Positions 44,512 through 53,588 of a DNA stretch of 64,000 bases are shown in pieces (positions within the stretch are counted from its first letter, which is position 1; each line of letters begins with the position of its first letter). This DNA comes from Paenibacillus typhae (GTDB lineage: Bacteria; Bacillota; Bacilli; Paenibacillales; Paenibacillaceae), in assembly GCF_900099765.1 (NCBI RefSeq), contig NZ_FNDX01000001.1:248001-312000 (forward strand), read 5' to 3'. A program made the position numbers and the translations under genes. The notes under the pieces are model-generated. The model made no database searches. It had not been told where the DNA came from and worked only from the letters and a program-made list of their open reading frames with translations.

Positions 44512-45419
44512 AACTGACTGCCCCACTCCGGACGTCCCGGAGAACGTATTCGCAGCGTAAGGCAATATACGGCTTCCTCTATGTGCTGCCCTGGCTGCTG
44601 GGCTTCCTGTTCTTCTTCCTCGTGCCGCTTATTGCGTCCTTCCGCTTCAGCATGAGCAATATTGAAGCCAACTCGAACGGTATCATCATTACTTATGCCG
44701 GCTTCAAAAATTATGTGGAGGCTCTGACCGTCAACACCAGCTTCAACCGGACGCTGACAGAATCCATTTCAACCATGGTTGTTAACGTACCGCTGATCGT
44801 GATCTTTAGCTTGTTCCTTGCCGTGCTGCTTAATCAGAAGTTTCTGGGGAGAACGGCGGCAAGGGCCGTGTTCTTCCTGCCGGTTATTCTTGCCTCCGGC
44901 GTGATTATGAATCTGGAGAGTACCAGTCTGGTACAGGCGGTGAATGACAGTAACGCCGGCGGCAAGGCTGTCAGCGGATTAGGCAGCTTCGAGCTGGCAC
45001 AGTTGATGATACAGGCCGGTGTAAGCGAGACTATTGTTGACTATCTGACCGGAGCGGTTGACCGTATCTATCAGATTGTAAGCCAGTCAGGCGTTCAGCT
45101 GTTAATTTTCCTTGCCGGGATACAGACGATCTCGCCGCAATTGTATGAGGCCTCCAAGATGGAAGGCGCGACTGGATATGAAGCGTTCTGGAAAATTACT
45201 TTTCCGATGGTCAGCCCGCTGATCCTGGTCAATGTTGTATACACCATTATCGACTCTTTCTCTACGAACGACATGACAGATCTGATCCGCGAGACCGGGT
45301 TTGAAGCGTTCAACTTCGGACTGAGCTCGGCGATGGCCTGGATTTACTTTTTAGCTGTATCCCTGATTCTGTTAATAAGCACTTACCTGATTTCAAAGAA
45401 AGTATTCTACCAAAACTAG
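44508..45419 (+). CDS. Sugar ABC transporter permease (MalF type), pair 2
   Basis: A 303-residue permease with about six helices and the EAA loop EASKMEGATGYEAFWKITFP. It has a ~60-residue periplasmic-side insert (near residues 140-190). ATG 44508 overlaps the stop of the DUF5696 gene and has AGGAGGAGG upstream. Together with the permease at 45435 it forms a second import channel, only distantly similar to pair 1, in the same gene string. Confidence 0.94.
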   Translation: MKLTAPLRTSRRTYSQRKAIYGFLYVLPWLLGFLFFFLVPLIASFRFSMSNIEANSNGIIITYAGFKNYVEALTVNTSFNRTLTESISTMVVNVPLIVIFSLFLAVLLNQKFLGRTAARAVFFLPVILASGVIMNLESTSLVQAVNDSNAGGKAVSGLGSFELAQLMIQAGVSETIVDYLTGAVDRIYQIVSQSGVQLLIFLAGIQTISPQLYEASKMEGATGYEAFWKITFPMVSPLILVNVVYTIIDSFSTNDMTDLIRETGFEAFNFGLSSAMAWIYFLAVSLILLISTYLISKKVFYQN

Positions 45420-45434
45420 AAGAGGGTGAAAGTA

Positions 45435-46385
45435 TTGCAGGCTTCAAAGTTTCTTGCGATCGAGTGGTGGAAACGATGGCTGTGGTCATTCGTCCGGTTG
45501 GTTTTGGTTGCTGGACTTGCTTTTGTAATTCTGTTTCCGATTCTGCAGAAAATCTCTACTTCCATCAAGGATAAAACGGATTTATATTCCCCCATCGTCA
45601 TATGGGTGCCGGAGCATTTTTCGCTGGATAACTTCAGACAGGTCATTACCATTATGGACTACTGGCCGACGCTGGGGAACACGTTCCTGCTGTCCAGCCT
45701 GACGACTCTTCTGACGGCCATTTCCTGTGCGCTGGCCGGGTATGGCTTTTCCAGACTCAAATTTAAGGGAAGCAATCTGCTGTTTATGGGCGTGATGCTG
45801 ACCATTCTGGTCCCGCCGACCACTATCCTGATTCCGGTCTATCTGAACTTGAAGGATTTCACACTGATGGGGCTGATACCGCTGCTTACCGGAGGCAAGT
45901 CCCTGAACCTGCTGAACACCTACTGGCCGTTCATTCTGACCTCGCTGACAGCAAACTCGATGAAGGCCGGTCTGTACATTTTTATCTTCCGGCAGTTTTT
46001 CCGGGGGATACCGATGGAGGTGGAAGAAGCGGCTTATATCGACGGAGCGGGGATCGGCAAAACCTTTTTACGGATTATTCTGCCCAATACCGTTCCGGCA
46101 ATCATGACCGTCCTGCTCTTCTCCTTCGTGTGGCAATGGAACGACAGCTTTTATACGACGACCTATTTAACCACCAGCAAGGTCATGTCCATTCAAATCA
46201 GTTCCCTGCCTTACAATCTGGGGATTATGCTCTCGGACGGCGCGAATTCAAAAGTGGACCCGTTCTATCAAAGCATGGTACAGGATACGGGGATTTTACT
46301 GGCCATTCTGCCGCTAATTATCATTTATATCTTTGTACAGCGGTATTTTGTTGAAAGTATCGAGCGTACCGGGATTGTAGGGTAA
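45435..46385 (+). CDS. Sugar ABC transporter permease (MalG type), pair 2
   Basis: A 316-residue permease with EAA loop EAAYIDGAGIGKTFLRIILP and six predicted helices. I chose TTG 45435, which has AAGAGGGTG 7-8 bp upstream; GTG 45426 would overlap that ribosome binding site. The gene follows its partner by 15 bp and is followed by the ABC exporter after 5 bp. Confidence 0.93.
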   Translation: MQASKFLAIEWWKRWLWSFVRLVLVAGLAFVILFPILQKISTSIKDKTDLYSPIVIWVPEHFSLDNFRQVITIMDYWPTLGNTFLLSSLTTLLTAISCALAGYGFSRLKFKGSNLLFMGVMLTILVPPTTILIPVYLNLKDFTLMGLIPLLTGGKSLNLLNTYWPFILTSLTANSMKAGLYIFIFRQFFRGIPMEVEEAAYIDGAGIGKTFLRIILPNTVPAIMTVLLFSFVWQWNDSFYTTTYLTTSKVMSIQISSLPYNLGIMLSDGANSKVDPFYQSMVQDTGILLAILPLIIIYIFVQRYFVESIERTGIVG

Positions 46386-46390
46386 ACATT

Positions 46391-48583
46391 ATGCAGACAA
46401 AATTTAAGCTGCCGGAATTCTTCCAGAGGCAAGTCAGCGAGCCGCTGCTGCTTGAGTGCAAAGCAGATCTGGATCCGGAGGGGTGTTTTGGCGAACAATG
46501 GATCGCTGTTTCAGAAGAAAAACTGGTCGTCTGGCACAGAGATGAGGCGCCGAGGCTGACTCTGCCTCTTGCTGAAATTAAGGATGCACGGGCAGTTTCA
46601 GCCGTAGGCGGAGGATCACTGCATATCGACACAGACTTTGGACCGGTTGTTGCAGTCCGTTATACCGCCGCATTGATCCCCATGTTTGATTATGCCGCAA
46701 AGCTGATCAAAGCTGCGGCGCATAGCGAAGAACTGCCGGTTCTCTCCGAACGGGATCTTCCCCGGAGCTGCCCGCAATGCGGAAATCCGCTAGATGAAGG
46801 GATGCAGGTCTGCGCCCAGTGCATGAACAAGGGGAAGCTGGCCATCCGGATGTTAAGATATGCGAAGCCTTACAAGCTTCAAATGGTGATTGCCGGAGTG
46901 CTGCTGATCCTGACTACACTGGTGGAGCTGATTCCCCCGTATTTGACGAAGATCATGATTGACGATGTGCTCGGAGCTGCCCGGCAGAGCACAAGGCTGC
47001 TCGCTGTAATCGGCGGACTGGGGCTGACTACCCTTGTGATGGCAGCCATGCAGGCTGTCCGGGGATTGATCGGCATCTGGGTAGGCTCCAAGCTGATGGG
47101 TGATTTCCGCAAGGATATTTTCAGTGCGCTTATGAAGCTGTCGCTTGCTTTCTTTGACCGGAGGCAGACAACCCAGTTCATTGGCCGGGTGAACAATGAT
47201 GCGGAAGCGATGCGGCAGTTTCTGACGGACGGCGTCATTTATGTGATCGGGCAGCTGCTTCGCTTTGTGGCTGTGCTGTTTATTTTATTCAGTCTCGACT
47301 GGAAGCTGACATTATTTGCCTTGATTCCTGTCCCGTTTATGGTCCTGCTGTCGATGAAGATCTGGCCAAAAATCGGACGGCTCGCCTATCAGCAGTGGAG
47401 ATCCATTTTGCGGCTGAACATGCTGGTCGGCGATTCTCTTCAAGGCATCCGCGTTGTTAAGGCGTTTGGCCGTGAACGAACTGAAATGTCCCGCTATGAG
47501 CAGACCAATACGGAAGTGGTGCACAATAATCTGAGGATGGAGGGGATGTGGCAGTTCATTTTTCCCGTATTCAGCCTGGTGACCGGAGCGGGAACACTGC
47601 TCATCTGGTATCATGGCGGACACAAAGTTCTGGAAGGCACACTGCAATTAGGCACACTGATGGCGCTGCTGTCCTATCTGGGTATGCTGTTCGGTCCCCT
47701 GGAATGGATTCAGCAGATGATCAATTGGACCAGTACGGCCATGGCTGCCGCCTACCGGGTATTCGAGGTGCTGGATACCGTGCCTGAAGTCATGGACGTT
47801 CACGAGCCCGTACCTATTGGCACAATTAAAGGGGATGTGGCGTTTACCAAAGTAACCTACGGCTACGAGAAGCATAACCCCGTACTAAAGGAAATCGATC
47901 TGCAGGTAAAAAGCGGTGAAATGATTGGTCTTGTAGGTCATTCCGGAGCGGGGAAATCCACCTTTATTAACCTCCTGTGCCGGTTCTACGATACGGACGA
48001 AGGCTCCATTTCCATTGACGGCATTCCGATACGCAGCATCAGCCAGACCGATCTGCGCAAGCAAATCGGCGTTGTGCTGCAGGAGACCTTTCTGTTTGAA
48101 GGCTCTATCGCCGAGAACATTGCTTACGCCAAGCCGGAAGCCACACCGGAAGAAATTATGCGGGCGGCCAAAATTGCCAATGCGCACGATTTCATAGTCC
48201 GTATGCCCGACGGCTATGACACGCAGGTTGGTGAGCGTGGACACAAGCTGTCCGGGGGAGAGAAGCAGCGGGTCGCCATTGCCCGGGCGGTCATTCATGA
48301 TCCGCGTATCCTCATTCTGGATGAAGCCACTGCTTCAGTCGATACCGAAACCGAACGTCAGATTCAAGAGGCGATTGCCCGCCTGGTTCACGGAAGAACG
48401 ACGTTTGCCATTGCCCACCGGCTGTCGACGCTCCGTAACGCCGATCGGCTGGTCGTACTGGACAAAGGGCGCATTAATGAGGTTGGCACACATGAAGAAC
48501 TGGTGAAAATCCCAGGCGGGATCTATCGCAAGCTGGTCGAAGCGCAGCAGGAGTTGTCAAAAATCAAGGGGGTGGAGGTCTGA
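46391..48583 (+). CDS. ABC exporter with N-terminal zinc-ribbon domain
   Basis: A 730-residue half-transporter of the MsbA/lipid-peptide exporter type. Residues 1-115 form a PH-like beta-rich domain; residues 127-144 are a zinc ribbon (C127, C130, C141, C144 in CPQCGN...CAQC); six transmembrane helices follow (about 155-440), then an ATPase (about 470-715) with Walker A GHSGAGKST, signature LSGGEKQR and Walker B LILDEA. It would work as a homodimer. The overlap with the DUF1854 gene (one base) and the same pairing seen in other bacteria (as I recall, with cyanophycin-associated annotation) show that the two act together. Its role in a xylan cluster is unknown. Confidence 0.92.
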   Translation: MQTKFKLPEFFQRQVSEPLLLECKADLDPEGCFGEQWIAVSEEKLVVWHRDEAPRLTLPLAEIKDARAVSAVGGGSLHIDTDFGPVVAVRYTAALIPMFDYAAKLIKAAAHSEELPVLSERDLPRSCPQCGNPLDEGMQVCAQCMNKGKLAIRMLRYAKPYKLQMVIAGVLLILTTLVELIPPYLTKIMIDDVLGAARQSTRLLAVIGGLGLTTLVMAAMQAVRGLIGIWVGSKLMGDFRKDIFSALMKLSLAFFDRRQTTQFIGRVNNDAEAMRQFLTDGVIYVIGQLLRFVAVLFILFSLDWKLTLFALIPVPFMVLLSMKIWPKIGRLAYQQWRSILRLNMLVGDSLQGIRVVKAFGRERTEMSRYEQTNTEVVHNNLRMEGMWQFIFPVFSLVTGAGTLLIWYHGGHKVLEGTLQLGTLMALLSYLGMLFGPLEWIQQMINWTSTAMAAAYRVFEVLDTVPEVMDVHEPVPIGTIKGDVAFTKVTYGYEKHNPVLKEIDLQVKSGEMIGLVGHSGAGKSTFINLLCRFYDTDEGSISIDGIPIRSISQTDLRKQIGVVLQETFLFEGSIAENIAYAKPEATPEEIMRAAKIANAHDFIVRMPDGYDTQVGERGHKLSGGEKQRVAIARAVIHDPRILILDEATASVDTETERQIQEAIARLVHGRTTFAIAHRLSTLRNADRLVVLDKGRINEVGTHEELVKIPGGIYRKLVEAQQELSKIKGVEV

Positions 48584-49080
48584 TGAAGGATCCCTATGAA
48601 ATCCGTATCCTTCCCCCTGCGGCTGTAAACCTGAAGCGTGGAGCAGGCGGCGTGCTGGGAGGGAAAGTTGAAAATACTCATTATGAGGAGCTCACGGTTT
48701 ACCGGACTTTTCCGTTCCGGTTTGACGAGGAATACATTTCTGTCCGGAATGCGAAGGGAGAAGAGCTTGGCATCATCCGGGAGCTGGCAGAGTTAGAGCA
48801 AGACAGCAGGGAGGAGCTGCGCAGGGAGCTGCAATACCGGTATTTTTTACCGCGGGTTAACCGGATTGTGAGTGTCAAGTTCAAGTCAGATCTCTGGCTG
48901 TGGGATTTGAAGACACATCTGGGACCAACCCGGCTGGCGATGAGGAATCTCCAGGATTATGTGCAGCTGCACAGCGGGGGGCGTGTCATTCTGTCAGATA
49001 TCAGCGGAAAGCGCTGTCAAATTACCGACTGGCGGAGTCTTGACGGCCACAGCCGCAAATGGCTGGAAGATACGTTATGA
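48583..49080 (+). CDS. DUF1854-family protein
   Basis: A 165-residue soluble protein without signal peptide. Motifs YEELTVYRTFPFRFDEEYISV, RELQYRYFLPRV and GGRVILSDISGKR fit the DUF1854 family as I know it. Family function is not established; the gene typically follows an ABC exporter with an N-terminal extra domain, as here, where the start overlaps the exporter stop. It may be a cytosolic regulatory subunit of that exporter (inference). Confidence 0.82.
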   Translation: MKDPYEIRILPPAAVNLKRGAGGVLGGKVENTHYEELTVYRTFPFRFDEEYISVRNAKGEELGIIRELAELEQDSREELRRELQYRYFLPRVNRIVSVKFKSDLWLWDLKTHLGPTRLAMRNLQDYVQLHSGGRVILSDISGKRCQITDWRSLDGHSRKWLEDTL

Positions 49081-49145
49081 ACGGATGCCCATCTATCACT
49101 TGCAGGGGCAAATTCTATAAGCATGATGAAAGGGGTTAACGAGCT

Positions 49146-50162
49146 ATGAACAATCTTCAGAGCAATGAACTACCTAAATTATATGAGGCGTTTCAGTCTG
49201 ATTTTCGGATTGGTGCAGCTGTGAATCCGCACACCTTGTCGGTGCAGCGGGAGCTGTTAGTCCGGCATTTCAACAGCGTTACCGCTGAAAATGAGATGAA
49301 GTTCGAACGGCTGCATCCTGAAGAAAGCAGGTATACCTTTACGGAGGCCGACCGCTTAATGACGTTTGCCGAAGACAATGGCATAGCAGTCAGAGGCCAT
49401 ACGCTTGTCTGGCACAATCAGACCCCTTCCTGGGTATTCGAGAATAGTGACGGCGGGCCGGCAGATCGCGAAACACTGCTGAGACGGATGAAGTCGCATA
49501 TTGATACAGTGGTATCCCGCTACAAAGGCCGTATTTATGCATGGGATGTGGTCAACGAAGCGATATCCGACCAAGGCGGTGAATGGCTGCGCCCATCGAA
49601 ATGGCTGGATATCGCCGGAGAAGATTTTTTATTAAAAGCGTTTGAATATGCGCATGCCGCTGATCCCGATGCCCAGCTCTTTTACAATGATTATAACGAA
49701 TCTGATCCGGAGAAAAGGGAGAAAATCTATCGTCTAGTGCATACGCTCCTGGAGCAGGGCGCACCGATTCACGGCATCGGGCTTCAAGCTCACTGGAATC
49801 TGGTGCATCCTCCGCTGGATGACATTAGAGCAGCTATCGAACGGTATGCTGGTCTTGGCATGAAGCTGCATATCACGGAGCTTGACCTCTCCGTATTCCA
49901 GTTCGAGGACCGCCGGACCGATCTGACGGCTCCCCTGGAGGGAATGCTTGAGCAGCAGGCTGAGCGCTACATGCAAATTTTCCGGCTGTTCAAGGAATAC
50001 AAGCAGTACATTGACTGCGTAACCTTCTGGGGAGCAGCGGATGACTATACATGGCTTGATAACTTTCCGGTACGCGGGCGGAAAAACTGGCCGTTCGTTT
50101 TCGACGGCAAACATGAGCCTAAGCAGGCGTACTGGGATATTCTGGAATTAGCGGGAGAATAA
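49146..50162 (+). CDS. Intracellular GH10 endo-1,4-beta-xylanase
   Basis: A 338-residue GH10 xylanase, catalytic domain only and without signal peptide, so it works in the cytosol on imported xylo-oligosaccharides. The TIM barrel shows NSVTAENEMKF, RGHTLVWHNQTPSW, acid/base E138 in WDVVNEA, and nucleophile E245 in ITELDLS, then FWGAADDYTWL. The ATG has AAAGGGG about 10 bp upstream. It follows the DUF1854 gene by 65 bp and precedes the GH43 gene by one base. This pair is the standard intracellular step of xylan use in Paenibacillus-like bacteria. Confidence 0.97.
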   Translation: MNNLQSNELPKLYEAFQSDFRIGAAVNPHTLSVQRELLVRHFNSVTAENEMKFERLHPEESRYTFTEADRLMTFAEDNGIAVRGHTLVWHNQTPSWVFENSDGGPADRETLLRRMKSHIDTVVSRYKGRIYAWDVVNEAISDQGGEWLRPSKWLDIAGEDFLLKAFEYAHAADPDAQLFYNDYNESDPEKREKIYRLVHTLLEQGAPIHGIGLQAHWNLVHPPLDDIRAAIERYAGLGMKLHITELDLSVFQFEDRRTDLTAPLEGMLEQQAERYMQIFRLFKEYKQYIDCVTFWGAADDYTWLDNFPVRGRKNWPFVFDGKHEPKQAYWDILELAGE

Positions 50163-50163
50163 C

Positions 50164-51675
50164 ATGAATACTACTACCATCCATAATCCGGTCATCTGGG
50201 CTGATGTTCCTGATCCAAGCGTCATCCGGGTAGGTGATTGCTATTATATGATCAGCACGAGCATGCACTCGATGCCCGGCTGTCCGGTCATGAAATCGAA
50301 AAATCTGATGAATTGGGAAATGGTCAGCTATGTCTATGACAGCTTTGAAGATAACAGCGCCCATAAGCTGCTGAACGGCAAGGGCATTTACGGGAAAGGC
50401 TCCTGGGCAACCAGCCTTCGCTATCATGAGGGCATTTATTATGTCTGCTTCTCCAGCAATGACATGCAGCAGTTCTATGTATATCAGACGAAGGAAATCG
50501 AGAATGGCCCTTGGGAACGCTTCGTAATTCCGGGCTTGCATCATGATCCAAGCCTGCTATTTGATGAAGGGCGGGTGTTCGTGTTTCACGGGAACGGCAG
50601 CATCCGGATTACCGAATTGACGGCGGATGCCCAAGCCCAAAGAGAGGGAGGCCTTGATCAGCTGCTCTTTGAGACGGAGACTGAGGATATCGGTCTTCGC
50701 TGTGAGGGCTGTCATGCTTACCGGATGAACGGCTACTATTATCTGTTCTTTATAGAATGGCCTAGTAACGGTAACCGGCGGCGCAGACAAATGGTCTACC
50801 GCTCGGCTGAACTGCTGGGCCCTTACGAACGGCGGATTGTGCTGGACGACGATATGGGATACCAGAATAACGGTGTAGCACAAGGCGGTATTGTCGATTC
50901 AGTGACAGGGGACTGGTTCGCTGTGCTGTTCCAGGACCACGGCTCTGTCGGCCGCATTCCATGTGTTGTTCCGGTGCATTGGGAGGATGACTGGCCGGTA
51001 TTCGGTGTCGATGGCAAGGTTCCGCAGCAATTTGCAGCCGCTTTGCCGGCAGAGGAAGTAAAGCCGCTGGTGATCAGCGACGGCTTTGAATATGACAGGA
51101 ACCGGCTGGCTCTGAACTGGCAGTGGAATCATGTGCCGGACCCTGACCTTTGGTCTGTCACCGAACGGCCGGGAAGGCTGCGCCTGCGGACAGGAGCCCT
51201 GTCGCAGAGTGTGGAATATGCCCGTAATACGCTGACACAGCGTACGGAAGGACCCGCATGCAGCGCTTCGGTTCTACTGGACCTGTCGGGACTTACTCCG
51301 GGTGACCGTTCAGGTATGGTTGCTCTGCAGCATCATCTTGGCGCAGTCGGTATCTGGGTCGATGATAGCGGAGCGCGCTTCGTGGTCATGAGTGTGAACG
51401 GAGAAGAAGGTCAGGAGACGGCTGTGGAACGTATACCTTATGAACACAGCTTTATTCATCTGAAGATGGAGTTCGATTTTGCCAAGAGTCTTGATATTGC
51501 GAACTTTTTCTATTCATCTGACGGAGAGAATTGGCATACCATCGGCAGTCCGCTGCAGATGAAATATACGCTGGATCATTTCATGGGCTACCGGATCGGT
51601 CTCTATTGTTATGCCACCAGGAAGAACGGCGGATATGCTGATTTTGACGATTTTTGTTACAGCAAGACCGTTTAA
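50164..51675 (+). CDS. GH43 beta-xylosidase/arabinofuranosidase, cytosolic
   Basis: A 503-residue inverting GH43 enzyme: five-bladed propeller (about 1-300) with base Asp in ADVPDPSVIRVGDCYYM, acid Glu in LRCEGCHAYRMNGYYYLFF, plus a C-terminal concanavalin-like sandwich (about 310-500; GMVALQHHLGAVGIWVDD). The presence of this sandwich and the ISTSMHSMPGCPVMKSKNLMNWE-type region (only partly quoted) fit the beta-xylosidase subgroup GH43_12. No signal peptide. Starting one base after the GH10 stop, it probably hydrolyses the xylo-oligosaccharides released by that enzyme. Confidence 0.94.
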   Translation: MNTTTIHNPVIWADVPDPSVIRVGDCYYMISTSMHSMPGCPVMKSKNLMNWEMVSYVYDSFEDNSAHKLLNGKGIYGKGSWATSLRYHEGIYYVCFSSNDMQQFYVYQTKEIENGPWERFVIPGLHHDPSLLFDEGRVFVFHGNGSIRITELTADAQAQREGGLDQLLFETETEDIGLRCEGCHAYRMNGYYYLFFIEWPSNGNRRRRQMVYRSAELLGPYERRIVLDDDMGYQNNGVAQGGIVDSVTGDWFAVLFQDHGSVGRIPCVVPVHWEDDWPVFGVDGKVPQQFAAALPAEEVKPLVISDGFEYDRNRLALNWQWNHVPDPDLWSVTERPGRLRLRTGALSQSVEYARNTLTQRTEGPACSASVLLDLSGLTPGDRSGMVALQHHLGAVGIWVDDSGARFVVMSVNGEEGQETAVERIPYEHSFIHLKMEFDFAKSLDIANFFYSSDGENWHTIGSPLQMKYTLDHFMGYRIGLYCYATRKNGGYADFDDFCYSKTV

Positions 51676-51754
51676 GGCCGTTTGTATTCATAGCTCACTT
51701 GTACACTTGCAAGGTTGATAAACAGGGCGATTCTCCGGTGAAAGGAGGATATGA

Positions 51755-52519
51755 ATGCGTTTACAAAAAAATGGTGGAAAGGCAGTGATGCCTGTGTTGA
51801 AGGAAACGCAGCCTGAAAACAGAGAAATCTTATTACAGGCATCCGGGATCAAGCGTGTATTTGGCAGGGGAGACACCGCTGTGACTGCCTTGTCGGATAT
51901 TCATTTGGCCGTTCCCCGAGGGTCTGTTGTCGCGCTTAAAGGAAGGTCAGGCTCTGGGAAGACCACGCTGCTTAATGTTCTCAGTACACTGGATGACCCG
52001 ACGGAGGGTTCGGTGCAGTTCGAAGGGAGGGAGATCACCGGACTGTCCGCCAAAGCGCGCAACGAGCTGAGACGCAGGGATATAGGGTTGATCTTTCAGG
52101 CATACGGACTGGTTCCCCTTATGTCCGCGCTTGAAAACGTCGAGTTTGGATTACGGATTGCCGGCTCCTCCAAGGCCGGCCGTGAAGACGCGGAGTGGGC
52201 GCTGGAGCGTGTGGGAATGAAGGACCGGATGAAGCACCGGCCGCCGGAATTGTCGGGGGGAGAGCAGCAGCGTGTCGCCATTGCACGGGCCATCGTACAT
52301 AAGCCCAAGCTGCTGATTGCCGACGAGCCTACGGCTGAGCTTGACAGCCGTATGGGACTGCAGGTCATCCGATTGTTCAGGGAGCTGGTGCTAAGCTCCG
52401 GAATGACCATTCTGCTCACTACACACGATCCCGGCATTATGGAACTGGTGGACCATGTCATTGCATTGGAGGATGGAACAATTGTCTCACAAACAATCAA
52501 TGCTTCTCCGCTTACGTAG
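51755..52519 (+). CDS. MacB/LolD-type ABC ATPase
   Basis: A 254-residue ABC ATPase with Walker [18 protein letters not shown] signature and Walker B LLIADEPTAELD; the family is the one serving FtsX-type permeases. ATG 51755 has AAAGGAGG 6 bp upstream. Its end overlaps the start of the adaptor lipoprotein gene. It is one of two ATPases flanking the single large permease at 53589, and the two are not close copies. Confidence 0.93.
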   Translation: MRLQKNGGKAVMPVLKETQPENREILLQASGIKRVFGRGDTAVTALSDIHLAVPRGSVVALKGRSGSGKTTLLNVLSTLDDPTEGSVQFEGREITGLSAKARNELRRRDIGLIFQAYGLVPLMSALENVEFGLRIAGSSKAGREDAEWALERVGMKDRMKHRPPELSGGEQQRVAIARAIVHKPKLLIADEPTAELDSRMGLQVIRLFRELVLSSGMTILLTTHDPGIMELVDHVIALEDGTIVSQTINASPLT

Positions 52520-53537
52520 GATACGGCTGCGTATTGCCGGAGCCTCACTGCTGCTGCTGGCATTGACCGGACTTGCCGGCTGTTCGCTGCTGCCGGCTGA
52601 ACAGGAGCTGCAGCCGCCGCTCGTTCAGCCTGTGCAGCAGGAATATGACATGGAGGAGGTTGTTACCGGGAATATTCAGACCTTCCTCAAGGGGACAGCC
52701 ACTTTTGCATCCGGTCATGTCGAGGCTTTATCGTTCAAGGAGTCGGGAGGAGTTCTCAAGGGAATCCCCGTAGAGCTGGGCCAGACTGTGAAGAAAGGCG
52801 AGCTTCTGGTGGAGCTGGAGACAGGGGATCTTGAACTGCAGCTTTCATTGCAGCAGCTCAATGTGGAACGTGCACAGCTGCTGTATAAGCAGGCAGAAGC
52901 TTCGGGTGCAAATGCGACTGATCTGCGCCTGAGGCAAATTGATTATGAGCGGGAAAAAATTTCGCTGGACCATATGGAAAACAAGCTGGCCAAAGCGCGG
53001 TTATATTCACCGATCAGCGGCACTGTAACGTACATTCAGACCATGAACACCGGAGACTATATCAATGCCTATCAGCCTGTTGTAACCGTCTCCGATCCTT
53101 CCAGTCTGCAGCTGACTTATGTGGCCGGTGACGCAGGAGATTTGCTGCCGGTGGAGACCGGCATGCCGGCAAGCCTGAAATATAAGGGAAAGGACTATAG
53201 AGGCAAAGTGCTGCAATCGCCTTCAAGTGCCCCGGCAAAAGGAACTCAGGAGACGGTCGACCGCAATGCCGTAACACTGATTGTGGACATAGATAACAAA
53301 CCCGCGGGCATCCAGGTCGGGGACGTCGCTGAGCTGACCATCGAACTTCAGAAGCGGGAGAACGTTCTTATTCTTCCCCGTGCCGCTATCCGGACCTATA
53401 TGGGCCGCTACTACGTACAGGTGCTCGACGGCGAACGGCGCAAGGAGCTGGACATTGAGATCGGGCTTATGACTCCGACAGAGGCTGAAATCGTGAAGGG
53501 GCTACAGAAGGGGCAGAAAGTCATTTTGAACAATTAA
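52482..53537 (+). CDS. HlyD/MacA-like adaptor lipoprotein
   Basis: A 351-residue membrane-fusion-type protein. A basic N-region and signal peptide end in the lipobox LAGC (C34), followed by a lipoyl/barrel-sandwich segment (VLKGIPVELGQTVKKGELLV and LYSPISGTVTYI), a helical hairpin (about 120-165), and beta-barrel regions. I chose TTG 52482 with GGAGG 9 bp upstream; ATG 52473 directly abuts that site. It overlaps the ATPase gene by 38 bp. It should sit outside the membrane as adaptor for the FtsX-type permease. Confidence 0.9.
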   Translation: MSHKQSMLLRLRRIRLRIAGASLLLLALTGLAGCSLLPAEQELQPPLVQPVQQEYDMEEVVTGNIQTFLKGTATFASGHVEALSFKESGGVLKGIPVELGQTVKKGELLVELETGDLELQLSLQQLNVERAQLLYKQAEASGANATDLRLRQIDYEREKISLDHMENKLAKARLYSPISGTVTYIQTMNTGDYINAYQPVVTVSDPSSLQLTYVAGDAGDLLPVETGMPASLKYKGKDYRGKVLQSPSSAPAKGTQETVDRNAVTLIVDIDNKPAGIQVGDVAELTIELQKRENVLILPRAAIRTYMGRYYVQVLDGERRKELDIEIGLMTPTEAEIVKGLQKGQKVILNN

Positions 53538-53588
53538 GGGATGGCTGACAGCTTCTTTATCCCAAGGTGCAAAAATTGAGGTGAACGT

